Positions 1-5,548 are shown, counted from the first letter of the stretch. The stretch is 5,548 bases of DNA from Spirochaetaceae bacterium (GCA_030643345.1 DAOWMA010000168.1:1-5548); one strand, 5' to 3'. Numbers and translations are program-made. Notes: a model not told the origin generated them from the letters alone.

Positions 1-1732
1 GATAAACGGAAAGTCGTTAATTCCGGAGAATGATCCTACAGTACTTTTTACAACTGCTGGAATGCATCCTCTGGTACCTTATATTTTAGGAGAAGAGCAC
101 CCTGCAGGGAAGAGACTTGTTGATTACCAAAAATGTATTAGAACAGGTGATATAGATGCAGTTGGGGACCCCAGTCATCTAACATTCTTTGAGATGCTTG
201 GAAACTGGTCCTTAGGGGATTATTTTAAAGAAGAAGCAATTAAAATGAGCTTTGAGTTTCTTACATCACCTGAATGGCTTGGTTTTTCTGCGGATAAATT
301 GTCTATTACTGTATTTGCAGGTGATTCTGAAGTCTCTGCAGATGATGAGTCTGCTTCAATCTGGAAATCTTTGGGTATACCCGATGAGAGAATCTATTTC
401 CTTCCAAGAAAAGATAATTGGTGGGGGCCGGCTGGAGCTACAGGTCCCTGCGGACCGGATTCAGAGATGTTTATCGATACAGGGAAAACTGCCTGTGGAC
501 CTGACTGTAAGCCGGGATGTCATTGTGGAAAGTATTTTGAGATATGGAATGATGTCTTTATGCAGTACGATAAGAAAGAAGATGGATCCTATGTCCCTAT
601 GAGCAGGAAATGTGTTGATACAGGGATGGGTATAGAACGAACTGTTGCAATGATCCAGGGGAAATCATCTGTTTATGAAACTAAAGGCTTTGCAGAGCTT
701 ATTGCTCATGTAGAAAAGATATCAGGAATACAGTATGGAAGTGATGAATCCACGGATATTTCAATTCGAATAATTACTGATCACTGCAGAACAGCTGTTT
801 TTATTCTTGGGGATGAACAGGGTGTAAAGCCATCCAATCTTGGCCAGGGCTATATCCTCCGCAGGCTGATTCGAAGGGCGATCAGGCATGGAAGGAAACT
901 TGGTGTTGAGGGTCCATTTCTTCCTGTACTTGGTTCCATGGTGATTGATCAGTATCTGCTTATTTATCCGGAACTCGGAGCATCACGGGATCTCCTTCTC
1001 AAAGAGCTTGCTGCAGAAGAGGACCGGTTTTCTATTACCCTGCAGAAAGGTGAGCATGAATTTGAAAAACTTCTTCCAAATCTGTTAAAAAGTAAAAATC
1101 CTATAATTCCAGGAAGGATGGCATTTAAACTATACGATACCTATGGATTTCCATATGAAATTACTGAAGAACTTGCTGCTGAGCATGGATTAAAGGTTGA
1201 TAAATCTGGTTTTGACAAGGCTTTTGAGAAACACCAGACACTGTCGAAACAGGGTGCTGACAAGGTTTTTAAGGGAGGACTTGCAGATAACTCTGAAACT
1301 ACAACTGCCCTTCACACGGCAACACACCTGCTCCATAAGGCCTTGAGAATAGTTCTTGGTGATCATGTGCAGCAGAAGGGTAGTAATATAACTCCTGAAA
1401 GACTGAGGTTTGATTTTGTTCATTCTGAAAAAATGACACCGGATCAGATAAAAGAAGTAGAGGACCTTATAAACAAACAGATACAAGAGGACCTCCCGGT
1501 AACCATGGAAGTGATCAGCCTGGAGGAGGCGAAGGAAAATGGAGCCCTGGCATTCTTTGGGGACAAATATGATGAACAGGTAAAGGTTTATTCTATTGGC
1601 AATTTTTCCAAAGAGGTTTGCGGCGGCCCTCATGTTTCAAGTACTGGAAATATGGGCTATTTTAGAATAAAGAAGGAGCAGTCAAGCTCTGCCGGAGTCA
1701 GGAGAATCAGGGCTGTTCTGGAGCACAGCTAA
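1..1732 (+). CDS. alaS: Alanyl-tRNA synthetase, short form, 5' end missing
   Basis: Cytoplasmic class II synthetase that charges tRNA-Ala with alanine and edits mischarged Ser/Gly. The frame is open from base 2. The ATG at 62 is internal, because it is the M of the conserved TTAGM block preceded in frame by GKSLIPENDPTVLF; about 20-25 N-terminal residues lie off the window. Visible motifs: motif 2 region (CIRTGD to TFFEMLGNWS, about 131-215), GATGPCGPDSE (about 440-470), a four-Cys cluster (494-526), motif 3 (VDTGMGIERT, about 614-643), ILRRLIRRAIRHGRKLG, then the editing-domain metal site HTATH (1313-1327) and CGGPH (1619-1633). The 98-residue spacing between the two halves of that site equals that of E. 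coli AlaRS as I recall it. The protein ends right after AGVRRIRAVL, so the oligomerising C-Ala domain is absent. Only about 30 residues separate the tRNA-recognition domain from HTATH, so the usual beta-barrel linker also appears missing. It converges on and overlaps rlmN. Identity is near certain. Confidence 0.97.
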   Translation, partial: INGKSLIPENDPTVLFTTAGMHPLVPYILGEEHPAGKRLVDYQKCIRTGDIDAVGDPSHLTFFEMLGNWSLGDYFKEEAIKMSFEFLTSPEWLGFSADKLSITVFAGDSEVSADDESASIWKSLGIPDERIYFLPRKDNWWGPAGATGPCGPDSEMFIDTGKTACGPDCKPGCHCGKYFEIWNDVFMQYDKKEDGSYVPMSRKCVDTGMGIERTVAMIQGKSSVYETKGFAELIAHVEKISGIQYGSDESTDISIRIITDHCRTAVFILGDEQGVKPSNLGQGYILRRLIRRAIRHGRKLGVEGPFLPVLGSMVIDQYLLIYPELGASRDLLLKELAAEEDRFSITLQKGEHEFEKLLPNLLKSKNPIIPGRMAFKLYDTYGFPYEITEELAAEHGLKVDKSGFDKAFEKHQTLSKQGADKVFKGGLADNSETTTALHTATHLLHKALRIVLGDHVQQKGSNITPERLRFDFVHSEKMTPDQIKEVEDLINKQIQEDLPVTMEVISLEEAKENGALAFFGDKYDEQVKVYSIGNFSKEVCGGPHVSSTGNMGYFRIKKEQSSSAGVRRIRAVLEHS

Positions 1733-2722
1733 TTGACCGCATGCTCCGTTAACGGATCTTCCTTTTCTGTATCTTTTTGTTACAGTGATACTCAGCTCTT
1801 CAAGCATAGTAATAAAAGATTCTACAGTTTTATCGTCCGGTTCCCGGTAGGGCAGATCATCTACCGGGTTCCAGGGAATAATATTTACTATTGTTTTTAG
1901 ATTATGTGTAAAATGACGGAGTTTTATGGCATCCTCTCTTTTGTCATTTATACCTGCCATTAGTACATATTCCATAGTAATACGTTTTTTTGCTTTTTCC
2001 TGAAAGTAAACAAGGCTGGCTTTTAGGTTTTTAAGTGTTTCTTTTCCTGCAACTGGCATCAATTCTGCCCTTATCTTTTCATCTGCACTTATCAATGAGA
2101 CTGCAAGTCTTACAGGGATACCTGTATCAGCAAGCTCTTTTATTTTTTCTGTTATCCCGCTTGTAGAGACAGTAATCCTTCTGTGACCAATATTTTGTCC
2201 CTTTGGATGATGCAGGATTTCTATTGATTTCATTACTTCGGTTAGATTCGCCATAGGCTCACCCATTCCCATAAAGACTATGTTGGATATATTCCCGTAT
2301 CTGGATTGAAGATGAAGGAATTGTTCAACAATTTCTCCTGCATCCAGATTTCTAATCAGACCCATAGTAGCTGTTTTACAGAATGTACAGCCCATTGCAC
2401 ATCCTGCCTGACTTGAGAGGCATGCTGTTTTCCTTTCGTTTTCATCGACGAGGAGAACACTCTCGATATAACTGTTATCCTGCAGCTTCAGTGTTATTTT
2501 AGCAGTACCATCGTCACTTAATTCCTCTTTTGAAACTTCTGATGTAAGTATTGTTTTCTCTTTCAGAGTTTCTCTTAATTCCAGAGGCAGATTTGTCATA
2601 TCAGTGAAGCTGGTAATGCCCCTGTGAATCCACTCAAAAATCTGGTTTCCCCTAAAAGAAGGCTTTATATTCAAGTACTGAGATAATTCCTTAGGGAGCA
2701 TTCCCGTTAATAATGGTTTCAT
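1682..2722 (-). CDS. rlmN: Dual-specificity RlmN, 23S rRNA A2503 / tRNA A37 C2-methyltransferase
   Basis: Radical-SAM enzyme that methylates C2 of A2503 in 23S rRNA at the peptidyl-transferase exit tunnel; in E. coli it also methylates A37 of some tRNAs. The 4Fe-4S motif is GCAMGCTFCKT (Cys108, Cys112, Cys115). It is preceded by CLSSQ, whose Cys101 matches E. coli Cys118. The C-terminal GACGQL holds Cys328, matching the methyl-carrying Cys355. Other family blocks are FRGNQIFEWIH near the N terminus, VFMGMGEPMAN, RRITVSTSG, VSLISADEKIRAELMPV, EYVLMAGIND and IPWNPVDDLPYREP. Length (346 aa) is normal. The ATG at 2722 fits the family N terminus (LLTGMLPKELSQYL) better than the in-frame ATG at 2701. 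No clear Shine-Dalgarno precedes it; it starts 13 nt after the TPR stop, so it probably depends on upstream translation. Its last 16 codons plus stop lie antisense to the alaS 3' end. Confidence 0.97.
   Translation of the reverse strand: MKPLLTGMLPKELSQYLNIKPSFRGNQIFEWIHRGITSFTDMTNLPLELRETLKEKTILTSEVSKEELSDDGTAKITLKLQDNSYIESVLLVDENERKTACLSSQAGCAMGCTFCKTATMGLIRNLDAGEIVEQFLHLQSRYGNISNIVFMGMGEPMANLTEVMKSIEILHHPKGQNIGHRRITVSTSGITEKIKELADTGIPVRLAVSLISADEKIRAELMPVAGKETLKNLKASLVYFQEKAKKRITMEYVLMAGINDKREDAIKLRHFTHNLKTIVNIIPWNPVDDLPYREPDDKTVESFITMLEELSITVTKRYRKGRSVNGACGQLAVLQNSPDSPDSGRA
1843..1868. repeat. GC-rich inverted repeat inside rlmN
   Basis: Perfect 8-bp arms CCCGGTAG and CTACCGGG are separated by 10 nt. 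They fall within the rlmN codons for NPVDDLPYREP and about 110 nt past the alaS stop. Neither strand has a T-run after the stem, so it is not a standard intrinsic terminator. About one such repeat is expected by chance in a window of this length. Confidence 0.3.
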
Positions 2723-2735
2723 ATTTTATTTCTAC

Positions 2736-3878
2736 TTACTGAACTGCTTTTATCCTTGCCATAAGATTAGTTACATAGATATTTCTTATGCCCAGTTTCT
2801 GGAACTCCTCAAGTATTTCAATGGCTTTTGTTTTTTCTCCAAGAATCATGTGACATTCAGCAATTTCTGTATAAAGTCTATGATTTTTTCTATCATTCTT
2901 TAAGAGACCCTGCAGGCTCTCAATAGCGCTTACAAAATTGCCTTTTTCTTTATTTATCAATGCCAGACCGAGTATAGCATATGCATCAAATTCAATGTTA
3001 AGAGCTTTTTGATAGTATTCTTCGGCATGATCGAAATCTTCCAGTGCACGATAAGAATCACCTGCTCTTGTTAGAATAACTTTGTTATATGGATCAAGTT
3101 TAAGAATTTTTTGCCAGCATTCCAAAGATTCCTGATCTCTGTTAAGACCCCTGTAACAGTCAGCAAGGCCAAAAAGTGCATAAAAATTATTTGGTTCGAT
3201 TTCAAGAGCCTGAATAAAGTATTTTAAACCATTTTCATGAGACTTTAGTTTACGGTGACAGTTACCCAGGGATGTAAGGACCCTTATATCTATGGAATCA
3301 TTTTTTACTTCAACCATTCTTTCCCAGTAGTGAAGGGCTTCTCTAAATTCCTTGAAATCATAATGAAGATGTCCAAGCCCTATTAATGCATAGGGGTTGT
3401 CAGCTTCAAGTTCCAGAACCCGAAGGTAAACCTCTTTAGAACTCTTAAAGTCTTTTACTTTTCTATATGCATCAGCAACTCTGGTAAGTACAGTAATATT
3501 TCCACTATCATGAAGGAGATACTGTTCCCATATTTTTATTGCCTGATTAAATTTTCTAAGTGCTTTGTAGCAGTCTGCCAGTCCAAAAAGGGCATAGTTG
3601 TTCAATTCGTATAGATCAAGGCATTTTTGATAGTAAATTATAGCATCCTTAAACTTACCCTTTTTTCGGGCTGCATCACCAAGTCCCACCAAAGCATAAT
3701 TATTATCATTATCGATTTCAAGAATTTCATTAAAACAGTCTTCTGCTTCAGGTATCATTTTTTCTTTTAATAGTTGATAACCCCGTTTTGATAGTTCAGA
3801 TATTTTTTGCTGCTCGATTTCTTCCTGGGATTTTGGTTCTAAAATTTCTTCTTCGTCATTGTTGCTAATATCACTCAT
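2736..3878 (-). CDS. Tetratricopeptide repeat (TPR) protein with ten repeats
   Basis: Almost wholly a TPR solenoid, a scaffold for protein-protein contacts; the partner is unknown. An acidic Glu-rich N-terminal tail (residues 1-25) has no signal peptide or membrane segment, so it is probably cytoplasmic. Ten helix pairs follow: 26-59, 60-93, 94-127, 128-161, 162-197 (36 aa), 198-231, 232-265, 266-298 (33 aa), 299-332 and 333-366, then a short capping helix to 380. Canonical TPR positions 4, 7, 8, 11, 20, 24, 27 and 32 are easy to follow. From repeat 3 to 8 two types alternate: YALxGL with Trp at position 24 (W117, W185, W255), and VLTxx without it. The start is firm: the ATG overlaps the upstream stop (ATGAGTGA) and has GAGGA 8 nt before it. 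It sits between a small TPR-like protein and rlmN. It resembles spirochaete TPR proteins from memory; no function can be assigned. Confidence 0.93.
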   Translation of the reverse strand: MSDISNNDEEEILEPKSQEEIEQQKISELSKRGYQLLKEKMIPEAEDCFNEILEIDNDNNYALVGLGDAARKKGKFKDAIIYYQKCLDLYELNNYALFGLADCYKALRKFNQAIKIWEQYLLHDSGNITVLTRVADAYRKVKDFKSSKEVYLRVLELEADNPYALIGLGHLHYDFKEFREALHYWERMVEVKNDSIDIRVLTSLGNCHRKLKSHENGLKYFIQALEIEPNNFYALFGLADCYRGLNRDQESLECWQKILKLDPYNKVILTRAGDSYRALEDFDHAEEYYQKALNIEFDAYAILGLALINKEKGNFVSAIESLQGLLKNDRKNHRLYTEIAECHMILGEKTKAIEILEEFQKLGIRNIYVTNLMARIKAVQ

Positions 3879-4218
3879 TAACTTTTTCCTCTTCTTTTAA
3901 CCATTTACTTATTACTGCGGCAGTCTGCTCGGATATTTGTTCAAATTGAATCGGAGCAGGAGCCTTCCAGTACATCTTTAATGCATCAATATGATTTTTC
4001 TTTTTTATATAATAATCACCCATCCGAATTAACCCATCGGAATATCCAGTTGTTATAAAAATCCGTTTGGCTGTTTCAAACTTTCCTGAATTAAAGAATT
4101 CATTACCTTTTCTAATTAAGGCTATCCTCTTTGAAGAGTTTATCTTCCTGTTATCAGATTTTACTGTTTTAATAAAACCCGAACGTTGTGCAACCGGCAA
4201 TTTGTAATCCTTATTCAT
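3871..4218 (-). CDS. Small hypothetical protein with two degenerate TPR-like helix pairs
   Basis: I do not recognise a named family. The 115-residue protein has a basic, probably disordered N terminus (residues 1-30), then RIALIRKGNEFFNSGKFETA (31-50) and a second unit, GLIRMGDYYIKKKNHIDALK (62-81). Both look like TPR helix A/B pairs with the small-residue and aromatic pattern of that fold. A short Trp-containing C-terminal helix (VISKWLKEEE) follows. No signal peptide or membrane span is seen. Its stop overlaps the start of the ten-repeat TPR gene by 8 bp, which implies coupled translation and suggests, but does not prove, that the two products act together. The start is uncertain. ATG at 4218 has no Shine-Dalgarno, whereas an in-frame TTG at 4200 has AAGGA 7 nt upstream and would give a 109-residue protein. 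Coding status is supported by the overlap, sensible composition and lack of a competing frame. Likely a lineage-restricted conserved protein. Confidence 0.85.
   Translation of the reverse strand: MNKDYKLPVAQRSGFIKTVKSDNRKINSSKRIALIRKGNEFFNSGKFETAKRIFITTGYSDGLIRMGDYYIKKKNHIDALKMYWKAPAPIQFEQISEQTAAVISKWLKEEEKVNE
3887..3891 (-). promoter_or_regulatory. Ribosome binding site of the TPR gene, inside the small protein gene
   Basis: GAGGA lies within the last codons of the upstream small gene, 8 nt before the TPR ATG. With the ATGAGTGA stop/start overlap it points to coupled translation of the two proteins. Confidence 0.75.
4208..4212 (-). promoter_or_regulatory. Possible internal ribosome binding site for a TTG start of the small protein
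   Basis: AAGGA lies inside the first codons read from the ATG at 4218 and sits 7 nt before an in-frame TTG (4198-4200). The ATG has only AT-rich leader before it, so this site may mark the real start. It could also be chance, because the motif is short and encodes Lys-Asp. Confidence 0.35.
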
Positions 4219-4233
4219 GATATACTATATCAT
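4217..4233. repeat. 17-bp perfect palindrome abutting the small-protein ATG
   Basis: On the minus strand the arms ATGATATA and TATATCAT flank a single central G; the last two bases are the AT of the ATG start codon. It lies just downstream of the candidate promoter, where a repressor site would be expected. It could instead be a weak RNA hairpin, or chance in AT-rich DNA. Confidence 0.4.
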
Positions 4234-4246
4234 ATATTTCTAATTA

Positions 4247-4276
4247 ATTATAAATTAAATTTCAAGTATAAAACAA
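4247..4276 (-). promoter_or_regulatory. Candidate sigma-70-type promoter for the small protein/TPR/rlmN genes
   Basis: On the minus strand a perfect TATAAT (4247-4252) has TTGTTT (4271-4276) 18 bp upstream, a three-of-six match to the -35 consensus. Transcription would begin near 4240, giving a leader of about 20 nt before the ATG at 4218 or 40 nt before the TTG at 4200. This is the only gap in the leftward gene run large enough for a promoter. The area is so AT-rich that a chance TATAAT is quite possible. Confidence 0.35.
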
Positions 4277-4302
4277 TGAATTTTAGAGATAATGGAAAAA
4301 AT

Positions 4303-4887
4303 TTATAATCTACCCTTTGTCGACATTATTTTTTCAGAGGATGTAAGGTTATAGGATATCTTTATTGCCTTTCCCAGGGCCTTAAACAGAGATTCTGCCA
4401 TATGATGACTGTTGTCTCCGTATCTGCAATTGGCATGGATTGTCATTTCTGCTGCATTTGAAAGAGCAGCAAAAAACTCCTTAAGCAGTGCCATCTGAAA
4501 TTGGCCTGAATATTCCTGAGGATAATCAGCATCATAAACCAGATAGGGTCTTCCGCACACATCGAGTGTAATTTCCGATAACGCCTCATCCATTGGAATA
4601 ACTGTATGTGCAAACCGTTTAACAGCACCATATGTGGTAACTGTTTGCCCAAGAGCTGTGCCGAGAACCAGACCAGTGTCTTCTACCAGATGGTGAGGAT
4701 CAACTTCCAGATCACCCCTGGCTTTAAGATTAACCCCTATCTCTCCATGAAATGTCATAGCTGTTAGAATATGATCAAAAAAAGGAAGCCCTGTTGATAT
4801 ATCAATAGTTCCGCCATCAAGATTCAGTGTGAGTGATATATCTGTTTCTTTTGTTTTTCTTTGAACTGCTATTTCCCGTGACGACAT
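4303..4887 (-). CDS. hisB: Imidazoleglycerol-phosphate dehydratase, monofunctional
   Basis: Dehydrates imidazole glycerol phosphate to imidazole acetol phosphate, step 6 of histidine synthesis, in the cytoplasm; family members form a 24-mer with two Mn ions per site. At 194 aa this is the stand-alone enzyme, without the histidinol-phosphatase domain fused to it in E. coli. Visible signatures: FFDH (36-39), DPHHLVEDTG (63-72), PMDEAL (98-103), DVCGRPYL and GDNSHHMAES (157-166). The two HHxxxE elements (His65/His66/Glu69 and His161/His162/Glu165) are the metal ligands. STKG (189-192) is the conserved tail. All key residues are present. ATG at 4887 has AAGGA at 7 nt and lies 11 nt after the hisG stop, so the two genes are almost surely co-transcribed. 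No intrinsic terminator is evident after its stop. Confidence 0.97.
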   Translation of the reverse strand: MSSREIAVQRKTKETDISLTLNLDGGTIDISTGLPFFDHILTAMTFHGEIGVNLKARGDLEVDPHHLVEDTGLVLGTALGQTVTTYGAVKRFAHTVIPMDEALSEITLDVCGRPYLVYDADYPQEYSGQFQMALLKEFFAALSNAAEMTIHANCRYGDNSHHMAESLFKALGKAIKISYNLTSSEKIMSTKGRL

Positions 4888-4894
4888 CAGCTTT

Positions 4895-4899
4895 TCCTT
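4895..4899 (-). promoter_or_regulatory. Ribosome binding site of hisB, touching the hisG stop
   Basis: AAGGA lies 7 nt before the hisB ATG and begins on the last base of the hisG TAA. This arrangement is typical of adjacent genes on one mRNA and supports the chosen hisB start. Confidence 0.75.
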
Positions 4900-5531
4900 T
4901 ATTCCTTCTCTTTTAGAATAGATACTATATTCTTAATCGACTTATAATGCAGTTTATAATAGGCTGGATTTGCTATTAAATGAACTTTTATGTCTTCCAG
5001 TTTTTCAAGAACTTCCAGATTATTAGCTTTAAGGGTATTCCCCGTTTCTACTAAATCAACAATATAGGGAGTTAAACCAAGAACCGGTGCCAGTTCTACG
5101 GATCCGTTCAGTTTAATTATTTCTACTGGAATACCCTTCTTATGGAAATAATCACTGGTGAATTTCGTGAATTTTGTTGCTACAGAAAGTTTTCTTTCAT
5201 CATCCTTTCGTCCCTGTCCCTTTATTCCTGCAATGCACATGCTTGTGCTGCCAAATTCAAAGGTCATTAAATTAAAGAATTTATATCCCGATTCATATAG
5301 AATATCTGATCCGCAGATTCCCAAACCTGCTATTCCATGGTTAACATAGGTAGGAAGATCTGAATTTTTAACAAGAAATATTTTTAATCTGCCGGATTTG
5401 TCATAACTAACCAGTTTTCGATTATCAAATGAGAAATTTAATCCTTTCTGTTCAAAAAAATTGCTTACATCATCCATTAGTCTCCCTTTTGGGAGAGCCA
5501 GTGACAAGGTTTCTGAATTGTTCTGTATCAT
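4899..5531 (-). CDS. hisG: ATP phosphoribosyltransferase catalytic subunit, short form
   Basis: Joins ATP and PRPP to make phosphoribosyl-ATP, the committed first step of histidine synthesis. Visible blocks: LALPKGRL (11-18), the DLPTYVNHGIAGLGICGSDIL stretch, VATKF, NGSVELAP (142-149) and the PRPP-binding DLVETGNTLKANNL (159-172). At 210 aa it ends after the catalytic domains and lacks the C-terminal ACT-like histidine-sensing domain of the roughly 300-aa long form. By family knowledge, short HisG works as a hetero-octamer with HisZ, a HisRS-like regulatory subunit; no hisZ is in the window. Substitutions against the usual pattern are GSDIL for G-K-D and TPY in the GLxDxIVD segment; neither removes a residue I know to be essential. 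The start is supported by GGAAGGA 10 nt upstream. It is followed 11 nt later by hisB. Upstream operon genes, if any, are off the window. Confidence 0.96.
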   Translation of the reverse strand: MIQNNSETLSLALPKGRLMDDVSNFFEQKGLNFSFDNRKLVSYDKSGRLKIFLVKNSDLPTYVNHGIAGLGICGSDILYESGYKFFNLMTFEFGSTSMCIAGIKGQGRKDDERKLSVATKFTKFTSDYFHKKGIPVEIIKLNGSVELAPVLGLTPYIVDLVETGNTLKANNLEVLEKLEDIKVHLIANPAYYKLHYKSIKNIVSILKEKE

Positions 5532-5541
5532 AAAATTGCAA

Positions 5542-5548
5542 TCCTTCC
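5542..5548 (-). promoter_or_regulatory. Ribosome binding site of hisG
   Basis: GGAAGGA reads towards the hisG ATG with a 10-nt gap. It fixes the start at 5531, ten residues before the conserved LALPKGRL block. Confidence 0.75.

Noticed and set aside
62..64. ATG as the start of alaS
   Set aside because: The frame stays open to base 2 and encodes the conserved GKSLIPENDPTVLFTTAG stretch of AlaRS, so this Met is internal.
100..109. CCCTGCAGGG palindrome in alaS
   Set aside because: Ten-bp palindromes are expected several times in a window this size, and this one lies in coding sequence with no other signal.
252..602. 116-codon open frame on the plus strand
   Set aside because: It is in another frame within the well-conserved alaS catalytic domain and its translation shows no domain; a shadow.
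1190..1633. 147-codon open frame on the minus strand
   Set aside because: It lies wholly antisense to the conserved alaS editing-domain coding region, has no ribosome site I could see and resembles no family; a shadow of alaS.
1745..1770. TCCGTTAACGGA palindrome followed by T-rich DNA as an alaS terminator
   Set aside because: The foldable stem is only 4 bp with a TTAA loop, the T-rich part is interrupted by C and G, and the bases encode the conserved SVNGACG of RlmN.
2736..3878. TPR repeats as a DNA-level tandem repeat or mobile element
   Set aside because: The repeats are diverged protein repeats; DNA identity between units is modest and there are no flanking duplications.
4295..4335. Inverted repeat GAAAAAAT / ATTTTTTC around the hisB stop as a terminator
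   Set aside because: The arms are nearly all A/T with a 25-nt loop, so the stem would be too weak; likely chance from poly-A/T runs.
4443..4652. 69-codon open frame inside hisB
   Set aside because: Same strand but shifted frame across conserved HisB motifs; no evidence for dual coding.
5158..5349. 63-codon open frame on the plus strand opposite hisG
   Set aside because: Antisense shadow of conserved HisG blocks with no start signal.

Overview
The window holds six protein genes with almost no spare DNA. One gene reads left to right (alaS, cut off at its 5' end by the window edge). It runs tail to tail into a block of five genes that all read right to left. In transcription order these are hisG, hisB, a small 115-residue protein, a 380-residue TPR protein and rlmN. 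I saw no RNA genes, insertion sequences, CRISPR arrays or phage genes. The longest stretch without a gene is the 84 bp between hisB and the small protein, which is very AT-rich and may hold a promoter.

The organism looks like a bacterium of the spirochaete type, probably a free-living histidine prototroph and not a host-dependent Borrelia or Treponema. This is inference from recalled family features, not from a search. AlaRS is the short form lacking the C-terminal C-Ala domain, with wording (LTFFEMLGNWS, KYFEIWNDVFMQY, CGGPHV, a KEQSSSAGVRRI ending) that I associate with spirochaetes and some other short-AlaRS lineages. The TPR protein also resembles spirochaete TPR proteins. Coding DNA is moderately AT-rich.

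Region by region: 1-1732 is alaS. At 1682-1732 alaS and rlmN overlap antisense, with codons in register. 1682-2722 is rlmN. 2736-3878 is the TPR protein, with ten repeats. 3871-4218 is the small protein, which overlaps the TPR start by 8 bp. 4219-4302 is the AT-rich gap. 4303-4887 is hisB. 4899-5531 is hisG, with its ribosome binding site at the right edge.

hisG and hisB encode steps 1 and 6 of histidine synthesis and are spaced like operon neighbours. HisG is the short form, so it should need a HisZ partner encoded outside the window. The small protein, TPR protein and rlmN are packed closely enough to share an mRNA. alaS (tRNA-Ala charging) and rlmN (rRNA/tRNA A methylation) both serve translation, but they lie on opposite strands. 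The parts least explained by known function are the small-protein/TPR pair and the regular two-repeat pattern inside the TPR protein.
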